DNA from: Athripsodes cinereus
Lineage: Eukaryota > Arthropoda > Insecta > Trichoptera > Leptoceridae
Direction of reading: 5' to 3'
NCBI GenBank assembly: GCA_947579605.1
Contig: OX388312.1
Location: 26,869,313-26,933,312 of the forward strand
DNA: 64,000 nucleotides
In this document: one piece after another, positions 10,820 through 21,885 of the stretch
Layout of the letters: each line of letters begins with the position of its first letter
Numbering within the stretch: the first letter of the stretch is position 1
Position numbers and translations under genes: made by a program
The notes under the pieces: generated by a model
The model's input: the letters and a program-made list of their open reading frames with translations, nothing else
The model's database searches: none
Told to the model about the DNA's origin: nothing

Positions 10820-11621
10820 ATATATATATAATGAGTTACAATCCATTGGATTGGTCTGCAACGAGTTTGGTTTTTCTTCTCCATTCGTCTCTATTCTCCG
10901 CCAGTCTTTTCAGCTCTACGTATGAGCCACAGTTCATATCACTCTTCGGTTGGTCCATATATGCGTCTCTTGGTCGGCCTCTGCCATTTGTCCCCTCGGT
11001 CTTACCCTCCGCGATGGCTATGAGTAGTCCTGGGTGCCTGATGTTGTGGCCAATCCAGTTAGCTCGTTGTTGGCTGATTCTCTTAAGGAGTTGCCTTTTT
11101 TCGCCTACCCTGGTTAATACTTCTTCGTTTTCGACGTGCTCCGACCAATGGATCTTAAGCATGCGTCTGTAGCACCACATTTCAAAGGCCGCCAACCGTC
11201 CGCTTTCATTCTTCCTGATGGTCCATGTCTCACAACCATAAACCAGAATGCTCCATACAAAGGCTTTAGTAAGGTTCTTCCTTACGCTTAAGTCAATATT
11301 TGGGGATTCCAATATCTTCGATTTTTTGTTAAAGGCAATCCTTGCCTGGTTTATTCTGCTTACGATTTCTGCTTTGGAGCGTCCATCCTGGTTTATTCTA
11401 CTGCCCAGGTACACGAATTCACTTACTTGTTTGATGCTCACTCCATTTATGGCAATGTTCGCAGTCGCTTCCTCTCTTCCAACGACCATACATTTTGTTT
11501 TTTCTTTATTTATTTTCATGTTGTACTTTGACAACAGTATACTTTCCATTTTTCCTAAGGCTTCGTTCAGCTCCATCTCGGAGTCTGCGAGCAGTGCTAT
11601 GTCGTCAGCATATCTTATCAT
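10820..11621 (-). mobile_element. RTE-like LINE family A, 5'-truncated copy with YADD
   Basis: This is a minus-strand copy reaching from the RT catalytic motif to the 3' tail (TATATATATA at about 10820-10830). A 6-bp repeat GTAAAA (10814-10819 and 11622-11627) may be a short TSD, but this is weak. It complements the 4.6-6.1 kb copy by retaining the region deleted there. Confidence 0.85.
10836..11621 (-). pseudogene. C-terminal 261 codons of family A reverse transcriptase
   Basis: An uninterrupted frame begins at MIRYADDIALLADSEMELN, i.e. RT motif C with both catalytic aspartates. It runs through KINKEKTKCMVVGR (thumb), FVYLGSRINQDG, YGCETWT, MWCYRRMLKIHWSEHV, WIGHNIRHP, GRGRPRD and the terminal RDEWRRKTKLVADQSNGL. 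Motifs A and B, the endonuclease and any start region are missing through 5' truncation, so it cannot be functional. The open frame over 261 codons indicates a fairly young copy. Confidence 0.88.
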
Positions 11622-11639
11622 GTAAAAGAGACACGAAAC

Positions 11640-13580
11640 TCAAGATTCAAGGCTAAAATACCTAATGTTGAGCACTCATTTTTAATATGAATTTTACTTT
11701 AATGAACAATATGCAAAGTGGAGACATCTAAAAGATAAGAAAAAACCAAGAAAATCCTGTGCAAAATAATCCAACGACTATGAATCGCAAAAAAACATTG
11801 ACAGGAAAAACAGTTTGATTATGAGGAGTGTTCAGGTTCAGCAATGTAAAGAAGTGGCTGATTGAGAAAATTGTTAATGCGAAAGTTTTGGGTCTAATGA
11901 TAAATTCACATTGTGTGATAGAGGTTTTTAATGTTGGTGGTTTTCTTAGTTCAAAAATATAACTTTAATAATATCTAGTATTCGAGCAGAAGTAATGGTA
12001 TAATGTTTCAACCGTGCTTACATGCGTATGTGAAGCCCATCTAATATAATACGTTGTGTTGATATGGGTCCTGGACGTAAGATGGTCAGGTGGGAGGAGG
12101 AAGACAAAGGAAAGGGATTTTGGTTTGGATCCGGGATCAGAATGAACTAGTAGTATTATTAGAGTACACAGTAGTAGACTGGCATTATTATTATTATTAT
12201 TAATTAAGATCCTTGTTATTCGGCCTCCTTCTCATGTTTTCAAGCATCCTTGTTCATTGTTGTCTGATTTAGAATTGTGACGAGGATTCGAAAGGTGTAA
12301 AGGTACTGCTAGTATTATTTCACTACCTTTATACCCGGTTTTAATCAGAAATATTTATCAAATTGAATAATGTGAGTATGCAGTGACATAACAGCCCATT
12401 TTTTACGTTCGAAAAACCACAAGATACATAAGAAAAGTCACCTAAGAGATGGAATGACAACTGTTCCTCAGCGTTGTTAGAGAGACCTTTCCAATTTCAC
12501 TCAAATAAGCTATTAATCAACAGGTTTTTTTTTTAAATAGCTCAAATATTGCGTTTACACTGTAAAATTTCGCCATAAGAATAAATAAGAAACCAATATT
12601 TTTTTCTTTTTATTCTTGATAGGCATTTTTGTGAACCCACATAGATATGGTCAGAAAATTTCAACACGACAAACTACATAAACATAACTTAAATTAAAAT
12701 ATTTTGAAAACCATTATAGAATAAGTTGTTCACATTCACAAATAAGTATGATGATTAAGTTGACATATAAACATACACATTTAGAAACGGATCCAAATAT
12801 TTATTAAAATATATTAATTAATTATACTATTTAAGGTATGATTGCTTTATTAAACAACAATAATTCCTAAACAATACACCGTTCTATTATATTAGCTACA
12901 TATTTTAAATGAAGGAAAATACTTAAAATACATAGATTGTATATCATTTTCATTTATTCAATAACCTTTACTAGTAATATTTCATATTTATTCTAGTAGT
13001 TTTCAGAAACATTTAATTAAATATTTCATAGAATACAAATAATATATGGAGGGTAAGTAAATGGTAAAGGTTAAATCTTTCAAGTAATCAAAATTCGCTG
13101 TACCTACTATAAAACATGTTACACTCAGCAATGAAGCTTGCCTTACTTCCTGTGTGTCATTATTAACTTTACTTTTTCCTGACGATGACTAAGTAAGTAA
13201 ATTAAATGTTTTCATTTTAATATTTTATCATCTAACTTCCACTGAGAACCGTTGATCGCTGAGTCTGTTTATCTTTATTTATGTCTTAATTATTGGTCAG
13301 ATTTTAATTCATAATTATTATTCTTATATTCAGTTTAAATACTTTCAATAATATGATGGAAAAGTGTATGATGAAATTAAAAAACGTCTTATAAGGACAT
13401 TGTCAACGATAAAAGGCATCTCTCTCAATAATGAACATATAGCAGAAGAAAATATTTGTTTTTTAATTTCGTTATGGAACTCCACTATATAAACACCGAC
13501 GCAGTATATAGAATAAATGGTACCTATATATTTTGAAAAAATCAAACATATTCCGAAACAATGCAATAAATGCTAATAAA
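11640..13580. other. 1.9-kb region, nothing recognised
   Basis: AT-rich with only short chance ORFs. A small less AT-rich patch (about 12050-12140) has a purine-rich sequence that could be a retroelement remnant, but I cannot assign it. Confidence 0.55.
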
Positions 13581-13581
13581 C

Positions 13582-13722
13582 GGCTAGTGTGGCGAACAGG
13601 AACGATCTTAACTTTGAGTATCTCGGGATAGGTTATCAGTCAGAGCAAAAAGTTTTTTTTTAGTACAACAAGACTCATATCTTAATTTAAGATTAGTTCG
13701 ATTTATGTGAATTGACCATTTA
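13582..13722 (+). repeat. SINE family A, degenerate copy
   Basis: The head CGGCTAGTGTGGCGAACAGG and the 3' body (CAAGACTCATATCTTAATTTAAGATTAG...GTGAATTGACC) align with the SINE A copies at 1.8 and 33.7 kb. The middle, including the B box, is eroded (TATCTCGGGATAGGTTATCAGTC). Confidence 0.6.
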
Positions 13723-14220
13723 TATAGGTATATGTTATGTAACATAATTATTATGTCATCAAATCAAAAGTGCTGCAAGGTTTTCGCATCTTCCTATATT
13801 CATAATACCTATTTTTTTAGATGTATATGCGCCTATTTTGTAGAATAGTTCTCTCAAAACATAACATGAACCTATATACCTACAATTTGTAAATAAGTAA
13901 AGCAAATTCATTTCATTCGAACCTAAAGGTAAGTAATAATAATAATATTTAAGACAAATATTTCCATTACATTGTACAAATTATAACCTATGCCCAGGTA
14001 ACTAAATGAAACAGAATGGAATTATTATTAATATCCGCCTTCTATTTTCGAACGCACCCAATACCTATAGGTAGGTACCTACCTTATAAGGTATAAAGTG
14101 TATTAATAGTATTCTAATAGTAAAGTTAACCAAGTATGTGAAACAAAATGTGTGGCACTAGCAGTACGTTATAAACGTTTAAAATTATCTTGATATTGGG
14201 CACATTTTTTTTAACATACA
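13723..14220. other. intergenic, nothing recognised
   Basis: AT-rich with a GGTAGGTACCTACC cluster near 14070-14085. No gene or family recognised. Confidence 0.5.
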
Positions 14221-14806
14221 TATACAATTCACACAGATTGAGCTAGTCCCAAACTCAGATTAATCTTGTATTGTTTATTTATTTTATTTATTTATTTAGG
14301 TGAACACACGGCGTGAGCCTTTTACATGTTAAACAAGCAGTATGATAAACAACAAGCACAAAGAGACGCAATAGTCAAAAATACATTTTTGTATAAATAG
14401 AGTAATTACCTAGTTAATAAGTAACAGTCAAAAAGTTCAATAAATAGTGCAAAACAAAAGAAGTCAATAGGAAACAACAGGTCTACGATAAATAAATTAC
14501 ATTAATTATGTCAGTCCAAATAAGCATGAGCATGTCAAAGAAATACAACAACAATTCTGAACAAATAAAAACAAAGATAATATGCTATTAGGATAATTTC
14601 AATGTCAACAGAGAGAATAAATGTATTATTTGTGGGTACTAACGCGACGATACATACATATACAATGCACTGAACACATATGAATTTAACACCCAGATCC
14701 AGGACAATTTGCAAAAGGTCATTTTTCACTTTGCCCTGGCCGAAAATCGAACCCGGGACCTCGTGACTCAAAGGCAAGAGCGTTACCTCTGCGCCACACC
14801 AGCCGA
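14221..14806 (-). repeat. SINE family A copy split by a LINE insertion
   Basis: SINE A sequence is present at 14221-14272 (3' part) and 14622-14806 (the rest, with B box complement AAATCGAACCCGGGACC and A-box complement CTCTGCGCCACACC). The intervening 349 bp are a LINE G stub. TGTATT occurs on both sides of the insert (14267-14272 and 14622-14627), consistent with a short TSD. Confidence 0.85.
14273..14621 (-). mobile_element. LINE G (Jockey/CR1-like) 3' stub inserted in SINE A
   Basis: The tail complement TTTATTTATTTTATTTATTTATTTA is followed by ACACGGCGTGAGCCTTTTACATGTT, shared with tails at 23.1, 31.6 and 34.7 kb. The tail abuts the left TSD, as expected for a minus-strand target-primed insertion. 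Only 3' UTR-like sequence is retained. Confidence 0.8.
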
Positions 14807-15411
14807 CTAATTAGTGTTGGTGTGCTACGAAATGAGTGAAACTTGTGGAAATTTAAGACATTCTTGTTTCTGTTATGACCGGTTTCCGTTACCATCAGTA
14901 TACGAGATATGTATGTATTTTGTATATATCGCACATTGAAAACAAAAATGGCAGTATACAAAAAATATGATTTTTCAGTATGGCCGTTTAAAGTTTTTTG
15001 TATAGTTCTATAGTTTACACCTCTACTCGTTTCTTGAATACATTATTTATGCAAAGAAATATATTAAAATGATACTATACATAAAATGTCATTTATGCAT
15101 TTAGTCTTTCCATAAATTAATGTTCATCCAATTGACTCGTTTGACTCGAACTGGTATAGTGTCCCTTTATTAATGAGCAACTTGAAGCTTATACAAAAAG
15201 TACAAACCGACACTTGTGACCTCTAGGGAAAACTAAAGAAGCTATTGGAATAGGTGTTTTTGTATTGGATTCGTTTTAATTTGAGCATTTTAAACATCGT
15301 TTAAACTCAAAATTGTAATTTTTTGTATACTGCCACTTTTGTTTTCAATTTGCGATATTGTAATAGGATTTATCCCGACACCTACGATAATTTACCCCGT
15401 GAAAGAATAGA
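14807..15411. other. intergenic with an inverted short repeat
   Basis: ATCGCACATTGAAAACAAAAATGGCAGTATACAAAA near 14928-14963 reappears inverted near 15324-15358 (TTTTTGTATACTGCCACTTTTGTTTTCAATTTGCGAT), about 400 bp apart. The two could be the ends of a diverged DNA transposon, but no TSD was confirmed. Confidence 0.5.
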
Positions 15412-15612
15412 CTCTCACCCTTTTCTTTAAGCTTTCGACTGCACTGTAAAATGCAGGTGTTCGTAAAACCTTACGTGTAAGACTATATTAAAATCTGAAA
15501 TTCAGCGATGAGACATGACACCCGTCCTGAATATGTACCTTATTTTTTATTAGCACAGAGAGGACATGCAATTAATACGCTGGCTACCACACATAATAGT
15601 AATAGTATAAAA
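15412..15612 (+). repeat. repeat family E copy (diverged)
   Basis: It shows ACTCTCACCCTTTTCTTTAAG, TTCGACTGCACTGTAAAATGCAGGTGTTCG, TTCAGCGATGAGACATGACACCC and GCACAGAGAGGACATGC in the family order. Confidence 0.7.
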
Positions 15613-15872
15613 TAAGTTCATTATACGATAGATTACAGCTGATGTTAATGGAATCAACAGTGAATGATATAATTGTCATAAGAGCCGTGCACTATGCGCA
15701 GAATAATAATAATAATTATAACAAAAAACTCTTTGTTATTGGAATTAAGCAAAAATTAAATAGTCGTGCATCTTGCCTGGAAACAATTTCTTCCATCAAA
15801 CCTTATATTCTTATAAGTGCGACATTGAGAAAGCATTTCTAAAATATTAAATTAAAAGGCTATTTCTTTTCT

Positions 15873-16030
15873 TTTTTAAGAAGATATATCTGGGTTTTGT
15901 TATAAACCCAAAAACAACCTCATACACCTTTCACAGTACGCTACTAAAAGCTTGTGTCGTGAAAGGGGAGCTTGCCGCCACCTGGTATCGAACCAAGGAC
16001 GCCTTGTTCACGAGGCCGAGATTCTATGAA
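15873..16030 (-). repeat. SINE family B copy
   Basis: The complement contains the B-box region (TATCGAACC), CGCCACCTGG, the body TTTCACAGTACGC...CTTTTAGTAGCG, and the 3' end AAACCCAGATATATCTTCTT with a T-run. The tRNA-like head is partly lost at GAGGCCGAGATTC. Confidence 0.75.
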
Positions 16031-16064
16031 CTCATAATTTAAATAGCTTTATTAGAAGTATTTT

Positions 16065-16205
16065 ATTTTAATATTTATTTATTCATTCTTTACTGTACAT
16101 TGATAAAAAACAATTACATAAAAGGTATACATTCAAATTAAATACAATCAATATACAGAGGGCGAGTTTATCGCAGAGGCGCGATCTCTTCCAACTAACC
16201 CAAAG
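16065..16205 (-). mobile_element. LINE I 3' tail
   Basis: The complement reads TTAGTTGGAAGAGATCGCG...GATAAACTCGCCCTCTGTA...ATGTACAGTAAAGAATGAATAAATA. This aligns with 38278-38415 and the 3' end of 23.6-24.1 kb. It is a 5'-truncated LINE stub of 3' UTR only. Confidence 0.7.
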
Positions 16206-16744
16206 TATTATAAGCGTAAAAGACTAGTCTGCCATGTAGTCCTCTCCACCGATATTTTTTTATTTATTTCAGGTTGAGGATCATGCGTTGCACAATATTT
16301 TAGACAGATTTTGTTTTTTTTTTTATGAAATGTATCTAAACAAACACATTTGTTTTACTCCATAATTACATTGTTTTAGTTCAAAACTCTTCCGCTGTCA
16401 TGTATAGATCGATGAGCTTTTATACATTTATGTTCTGAGAAGCAAACAAACAAACTGAGAGCCTTAGTAACAAATATGTTTGCGCAATTTTCACAATAGT
16501 ATACACAAAGGTATGTATCTATAATATGGAAATGTTATACTCTTAGTTGTTAGGCCCTTTTCTTTCAGGAACAAATATGAAACAAGAAACCTACTTCGAT
16601 AGAAAATTACTCATCTTACTATTACACAGATAGGTTTATTAAATAAAATATACTATTTGGTAATTTTTTCATTTTTATTCTATCCCTTTATACTAAATGC
16701 CTTGTGGGATGGGCAGAAAGAAAGAACGGAATTGCAATTCGATA
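16206..16744. other. intergenic, nothing recognised
   Basis: AT-rich; no assigned repeat or gene. Confidence 0.5.
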
Positions 16745-16893
16745 TTTTTTTGTTTTATTTTATTTAGTATCCAAGCAAAACATACAGTCATTTGGTACAT
16801 ATTAAAAACTAGTAGGTACAATACTTCAATATTATTTGACCAATGTAGTTTGCGGTTATTACAAGTATATCGGTGTGTTTACAAATCTATAAA
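16745..16893 (-). mobile_element. LINE K 3' UTR stub
   Basis: The complement carries the LINE K 3' end: AACACACCGATATAC, GTAATAACCGCAAAC, ATGACTGTATGTTTTGCTTGGAT, then AAATAAAATAAAA. Confidence 0.75.
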
Positions 16894-16941
16894 AAGGAAA
16901 AAAAACGTGAAACGAATTCACTTTTCTTATCACTCATCAAC

Positions 16942-17005
16942 CATCTATCCTTACACACTTTTTTCATTTCCTCCACATTCGTAAAATATCTCATATATTT
17001 ACGTT
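16942..17005 (-). mobile_element. RTE-like LINE family B, short remnant
   Basis: ATCTATCCTTACACACTTTTTTCATTTCCTCCACATTC matches the family B C-terminal coding segment (complement of ...NVEEAK.VCKDRS...). It is cut off on both sides. Confidence 0.6.
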
Positions 17006-17045
17006 TTTTTTTTAAAGATATATCTGGGTTTTTGTTATAAACGTT
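17006..17045 (-). repeat. SINE family B 3'-end fragment
   Basis: TTTTTTTTTAAAGATATATCTGGGTTTTTGTTATAAAC is the diagnostic 3' end of SINE B. Confidence 0.65.
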
Positions 17046-17814
17046 TTATTCTTATACTTGAAGTCCTCAAAAATTTGATCTATTTAATCAAACTACGCAT
17101 TTTTTGTACGTCTTTATACTTTTTTTGTCGTCTATAATTCGCTCATGTAGATTCGTGATAACTCTTGTAACCTCATTATAACATTATTTGAATAATCGAC
17201 TTTCTTATGGACGCAAAAGAAATTTGTTCAATCAACAGTTGCCTATTTCAATTTTAAAAATAAATAACAAAAAACATACAACGAATCAGTGAATAGTATT
17301 TTCGTATATTTATATATAATTTATGTCAAAATGGACAAAAAGAATCGTTGGTGAATGGTTGCAGAAAGACATATGGAGGAGGCTTATGTTCAGCAGTGGA
17401 CGGAAATAGCTGCAAAAGTAAGTAAGTAAAATACATATTCATGTATGTACAACGTTTAATATGTATGTATAATATTATAAGCTCTTGGGTTCTAATATCA
17501 ACTGGTACATTTGTGTATGTAGGTGAGTAGGCACTTAGACAGGTATGGGGTGGCAACCTATTTCAATATGACAAACACAATATGCAGCCTAATAGGCAAT
17601 CCGTGACCGGGAACCTCACATACTCCCGCAAAGAATGCGAGGATACTCTCATCCCTTGAATTCTTATCTCGTCTTCATCAGAAGTTGTCAACCAATTAAA
17701 AAAAACAATTCATTTCGTATCGTCTTCAACTTTGTTTGCCAAATTGATACAAGCGTTTCGTTCTATTAAAGTGGCCAATCATATTATAGTTGAACGAAAC
17801 TATTGTTTTAATAC
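17046..17814. other. intergenic, nothing recognised
   Basis: No gene recognised. A low-copy patch near 17325-17420 is less AT-rich and has no stop for about 75 codons on the minus strand, but it looks like chance. Confidence 0.5.
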
Positions 17815-17955
17815 GTGGTTAGATGGAAGAAATCACTATATAGTGATAATCTCGCCACTGCACATCATCACATTTTTTCGTGTGTATATTGCTTAATTTA
17901 ATTTGTTATATGAATGATGATGTCTAAGAAGAATAAAATAAATAAATAAATAATT
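17815..17955 (+). mobile_element. LINE H 3' tail
   Basis: TTAGATGGAAGAAATCACTA...AGTGATAATCTCGCCACTGCA, then ATGAATGATGATGTCTAAGAAGAATAAAATAAATAAATA. Aligning copies lie at 25.0, 26.2 and 54.3 kb. The 'GGAAGAAATC...GATAA..TCGCC' layout is like LINE I and common insect LINE 3' UTRs. Confidence 0.7.
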
Positions 17956-18067
17956 TATCCAATTATAGAGTTCTACAACCTGTGCCCTTACATATACAAG
18001 AAAGAAATTCGAATATACATAATGACTCTGGAACGGAGTCTAAAATATGTGCAATACATAAAGAATT

Positions 18068-18236
18068 CATCATCATCATCATTATAGCCCTCAACGCTCC
18101 TCTCGGGAGCACAGATAGGCAGAAACCAGCCTCCTCCATTCAGAGCGTCTCTGCGCCAATTGCGTCACCTATTTCCACGATATTCCCTGCGCTCTGATGT
18201 CGTTGTCATAGGAACGGTGTATTGTGATAGATAAAG
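18068..18236 (-). mobile_element. RTE-like LINE family D, 3' stub with perfect 15-bp TSD
   Basis: The complement encodes the family D C terminus (SYDND..., RRSEWRRLVSAYLCSREER-like) with the ATGATGATGATG tail at the left end. The perfect direct repeat AATACATAAAGAATT flanks it at 18053-18067 and 18237-18251, proving a target-primed insertion of only 169 bp. Confidence 0.9.
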
Positions 18237-18389
18237 AATACATAAAGAATTAAAAATACTAAAATCATATTAAAAGGAATTTCGATCTGCCAAACAAACA
18301 TTTTTTGCTTCTTTATTTATCTTTGTTCGGTAGCTTAGTTTGGATCCGCTTTTTTTAAAAAAAATAATATCGTTGAATTTAGTTTTTAG

Positions 18390-18620
18390 TGTAAGAACGG
18401 ACGTCCGATACCACGTGGATCAAATTCTAAAGAATAAGTGTGTGCCGTGTGTTAAGAAAGAGAAATCATTTATTTATTTATTTTATTCTTCTTGCGTGTA
18501 TGAGAAAATGTATGAATGTAGAGGAAGCGAAAGAAGTATATAAGGATAGATCTATATGGCGTTCCGTTTTCTCTGCCTACCCCACTTGAGACACGGCGTG
18601 AGGGCAAAGTATAGTATATT
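18390..18620 (+). mobile_element. RTE-like LINE family B, eroded 3' stub
   Basis: It codes, with frameshifts, for ...HVDQILKN..., CVYEKMYECRGSER/VEEAKEVYKDRSIWRSVFSAYPT, and then ACACGGCGTGAGGGCAAAGTATAGTATA, the family 3' end. A TTTATTTATTTATTTTATTCTTCTTG tract at about 18467-18492 interrupts the coding part and looks like a LINE H tail fragment. Confidence 0.75.
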
Positions 18621-19377
18621 ATTTTTGTGTAAGATATTATATTTTTATATTTCTTTTAAACTTCATGATTAATTTGTAACCTTTATCTACGCACATTTTC
18701 TTACCCAAAAATGTCCTAAAATAAAAAATCGTGTTGCAATATTATTTCATATTTTTCACTAAATAGTAAATATTTTGTTTTCATTTTCCACGTGTTTTTC
18801 TACGATACTCTTTTCAACTGGTTGAGCTTCCCTTAATTTAATTAAATAAAAACTGGAATCCCCTACAACAATATAGGACGACGCAATATGGGAAATTTTT
18901 GTATCCATATGTTGTTTTTCTTACATTTATATTTTATTTGCCTTATACCCACACTCGCGTAGATATAAATATATAGTCTGAAACATTATATTAAAAGCCG
19001 GTGTAAACAGAGCCTACGTGTAAGTACAATATATTATACACACATATACTTTGTTTTAATCAGATTTATTCAAGAGTTTAGGCGATATTCTAAGGCTACA
19101 AGCAATGTTGTGAATTGTTCATAATAATTCATAATGACCCAACTTTTAAAAAGGAAAACAATATATTTTTGTGTGTACCTAACAATACGTGATTAAAGTT
19201 TAACCATTTATGTTATTTATCAATAAATAATACTAAAGTTCTTAAAATAAATTTTGCAAGAAAAAATGAGCCATATTAAAACTGTGTAAAGACACTATTC
19301 TTGTTTCTGTGGTATTTATGAAGAAACAATGATTTTTAGTATATAATAAAAAATATATACCTATTTTTCATCTGAAT
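18621..19377. other. intergenic, nothing recognised
   Basis: AT-rich; no assigned repeat or gene. Confidence 0.5.
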
Positions 19378-19512
19378 TTCTGCCATGCGGTTTGCTGCTA
19401 TTCTGAATGTCTTAATATTTTTGTTGGCACGGAGAGGACAACATGCATGTTTATTACAAGCAGCTGATCTGCTTGATACGTATAAGATATACCATGATGG
19501 TATAGATAGAAG
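19378..19512 (+). repeat. repeat family E, 3' part
   Basis: ATGCGGTTTGCTGCTATTCTGAATGTCTT, GGCACGGAGAGGACAACATGCATG, CAGCTGATCTGCTTG and CCATGATGGTATAG follow the family order. The 5' third is missing. Confidence 0.7.
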
Positions 19513-20404
19513 ATATTGTGATATTTCTGAGGTCCGTAATATTTTATAAGTAGGTAGGTATCTAAAAAATTTAAATCATTACATATATAAAAAAAGTTAA
19601 CCAATAATATTATCCATAAAAAAATGTATTCTGAACTGATGGAATGTAGTCGTAAAATCACCGCATTTTGGTCTATCTTCTTATTTTCGATATATAATCT
19701 ACAACATCTTATCCACTTTGTACAATACAATATGCATATAATACTATGCCTCACGATTTCTATAATACCTTCACGTGGAATTCTTTGCCTGAAACTATTC
19801 ATATACGCAGACATACATATTATTATAAGATATTATGAAATTCCTTTCTAGCATACATAGTTCTCTCCACTTAATAAGATGTCTCTTATGAATTCATAAT
19901 TTTTCTCCTCTTTAACTATTCACTAGAATTCTATTTTTAATATTATAATACACCTGAAAATCATAAGCCTACACACTAGTTCAATACTAAAGAATGCATT
20001 TATTTATTATATGTGCATACTATATTCCCGCTATGTATTTTGATCGTATTTTTGTAAGTTTTTTCATTACTTACATACTTTATTTTTCGTATGGCTCGGT
20101 GTGTTGATAAATCTTAACCCATGTGGGCTGCGTCGTATCCTCTACAGTGTTGGCTCCAGTGCTGACAGCCAGTTCACCGCCTCCGGTCCTGCTTCATGGA
20201 CGTCCTGAAGATCCCCGCTGAATTTTTTGAGATGGCAGTTTTGGCATGAAAAATGTAAACGTAGAATATATTTCAGAAGAATATAATATTATGATTATGT
20301 GTATATTTCTGAAGTAGATATGTTATTATTATAAAGTATAATATATCGAAGCATAAAGTATAGTCAAAGAAGTCTTTAAAGAAGAAAATCTATAAAGAAA
20401 CCAT
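19513..20404. other. intergenic with a GC-richer patch
   Basis: Mostly AT-rich. At about 20105-20235 a distinctly GC-richer stretch (ATGTGGGCTGCGTCGTATCC...CCGGTCCTGCTTCATGGACG) stands out. It has no match in the window and no clear frame, and could be an unrelated repeat remnant. Confidence 0.5.
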
Positions 20405-20662
20405 ATTTTGGAACCATATCCCGTGGAGCACCCGGTAAAGAATTGGTCTCCCACTCTTCTGCGTAAGTTTTCGAGTGTCCTGTAAAAGGCAGGTGTTTGA
20501 AAAAATTAAGACATTTTACATCTTAAATTCAGCGATGAGGCTTGCCACCCATCCAGAATGTCTTGGTTTTATATTGGCACGAAGAGGACAGTTTGCATGT
20601 TCCTTACATGCAGCTGATCTGCTGGCTACCCCACTTGTGGGATATGCCGTGATGGTATAGAA
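20405..20662 (+). repeat. repeat family E, near full-length copy
   Basis: This is the best plus-strand copy of a ~255-bp repeat: TCCCGTGGAGCACCCGGTAAAG, CTCCCACTCTTCTGCGTAAG, TTTTCGAGTGTCCTGTAAAAGGCAGG, TTCAGCGATGAGGCTTGCCACCC, GGCACGAAGAGGACAGTTTGCATG, CTGCTGGCTACCCCACTTGTGGG and GATATGCCGTGATGGTATAG. A 61-codon frame reads ...NSAMRLATHPECLGFILARRG..., HAADLLATPLVGYAVMV. It could be a SINE (TTTTCGAGTGTCC resembles a B box) or the 3' end of an unseen LINE. Confidence 0.85.
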
Positions 20663-20794
20663 ACCATATTTTGGGATGGCCTTCGATTCTTCTGTTTAGT
20701 CATATCAGCATTTTTTTTAAACTTTAAACAAAACATTTTGGTGTTTAGTAATTTAAGATTTAACTAAACTACCACTTCTACTATAACCACTATA

Positions 20795-21100
20795 CCTTCA
20801 CACCGAATCCTTAGTGGCGTTGGCAGAGAGAACAGAACGCCTTATAAGCCTATCTTTACATACTTTTTTCGCTTCTTCCACATTCATGCAATTTCTTGTA
20901 CATGCACCCCGATTTCTTTAACTTATCACGCAGCCATCCTTGAGAATTTGATTTTCATGTTCCAGCCAGATATTTCTTGGACTTACGCGTTTTTTCACAC
21001 CCTCTTTTTCCGATAAATACGTTCTTCATCATCCAATAGCTTCACATGTTCAAATCATCGTTTGTTATTTTGACACGCATTCTCTAGAACCCGCACATTC
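20795..21100 (-). mobile_element. RTE-like LINE family B, eroded stub
   Basis: ACCTTCACACCGAATCC...GAGAACAGAACGCC...CTTCTTCCACATTCATGCAATTTCTTG...ACGCAGCCATCCTTGAGAATTTGAT aligns with the complement of the family B 3' coding end. Many substitutions and frame breaks. Confidence 0.75.
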
Positions 21101-21679
21101 TCAGTATAATTAAAATTATTAGTTACAAAAGCTATGAATATTTTGCTTTCAATATCGTCGTTTCACTTATTGATTTTATTTTCTGCTTCAATAGCTCATT
21201 TTTTATCCCGCCTACCTTTAATGTTTTATACCCGCCTATTCCACGTAGTCAATACATCACACAACCCTTAAATAAACTCTGAAAGGTATGACGGGGACAT
21301 GTTTTTTGTTTTTTTTTTTTAGAGCGGCAATCAATGATTATTTTTTCAAAAGGGTAAACTTAATAAAAGCTTTTCATATTTATCAATATCTTTTGCAGAT
21401 TTTCTAAACAGATTTAAAAATTATGTTCGCTTCTTTAGTCAATATGTACATACTACAGTTAAATATGAAGTTTTCAAGAAGTTTTGCTTTTTAAGTAATT
21501 GTACTTTTTTAATTATTTTATTCTTCGCTGTTCATAAGTTATGTATTTCTTTATTAATTAACTCTTTATGTTAATTTATAATAATTTTTCTACACTTTTT
21601 TTAAATATTATTCGTCCCAATCTGTCTTTTTAATCAAATATTTATCATTTTGTTTTTTTATCATTCTTTTCTAAATGAA
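21101..21679. other. intergenic, nothing recognised
   Basis: AT-rich; no assigned repeat or gene. Confidence 0.5.
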
Positions 21680-21825
21680 TACCGTCACGGCTAATCCCAC
21701 AAGTGGGTAGCCAGCAAATCAGCTGCATTTAATCAACATGCAAGCTGTTTTCTCCACGCCAGTTAAAAATTAGATTTTCAGGATGGATGGCAAACCTCAT
21801 CGCTGAATTCTAAATGTAATTAAAT
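21680..21825 (-). repeat. repeat family E, 3' part
   Basis: ACCGTCACGGCTAATCCCACAAGTGGGTAGCCAGCAAATCAGCTGCAT and GGATGGATGGCAAACCTCATCGCTGAATTC place this as a minus-strand E copy lacking the 5' half. Confidence 0.75.
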
Positions 21826-21885
21826 ACAGCTTAATGTAAATGATCTAGAGTTTGTGTGTTCACATTGTGAAAAAACATTTTAAAG

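Noticed and set aside
10720..11172. 150-codon plus-strand ORF
   Set aside because: It is the antisense of the family A LINE coding sequence.
10814..11627. GTAAAA as a proven TSD for the minus-strand family A copy
   Set aside because: Six bases in AT-rich sequence next to an A-rich tail can match by chance.
17326..17556. 76-codon minus-strand ORF as a gene
   Set aside because: No motif, no relatives in the window, and length within chance expectation.
19398..19814. 138-codon minus-strand ORF
   Set aside because: AT-rich, overlaps repeat E, and shows no domain; considered chance.
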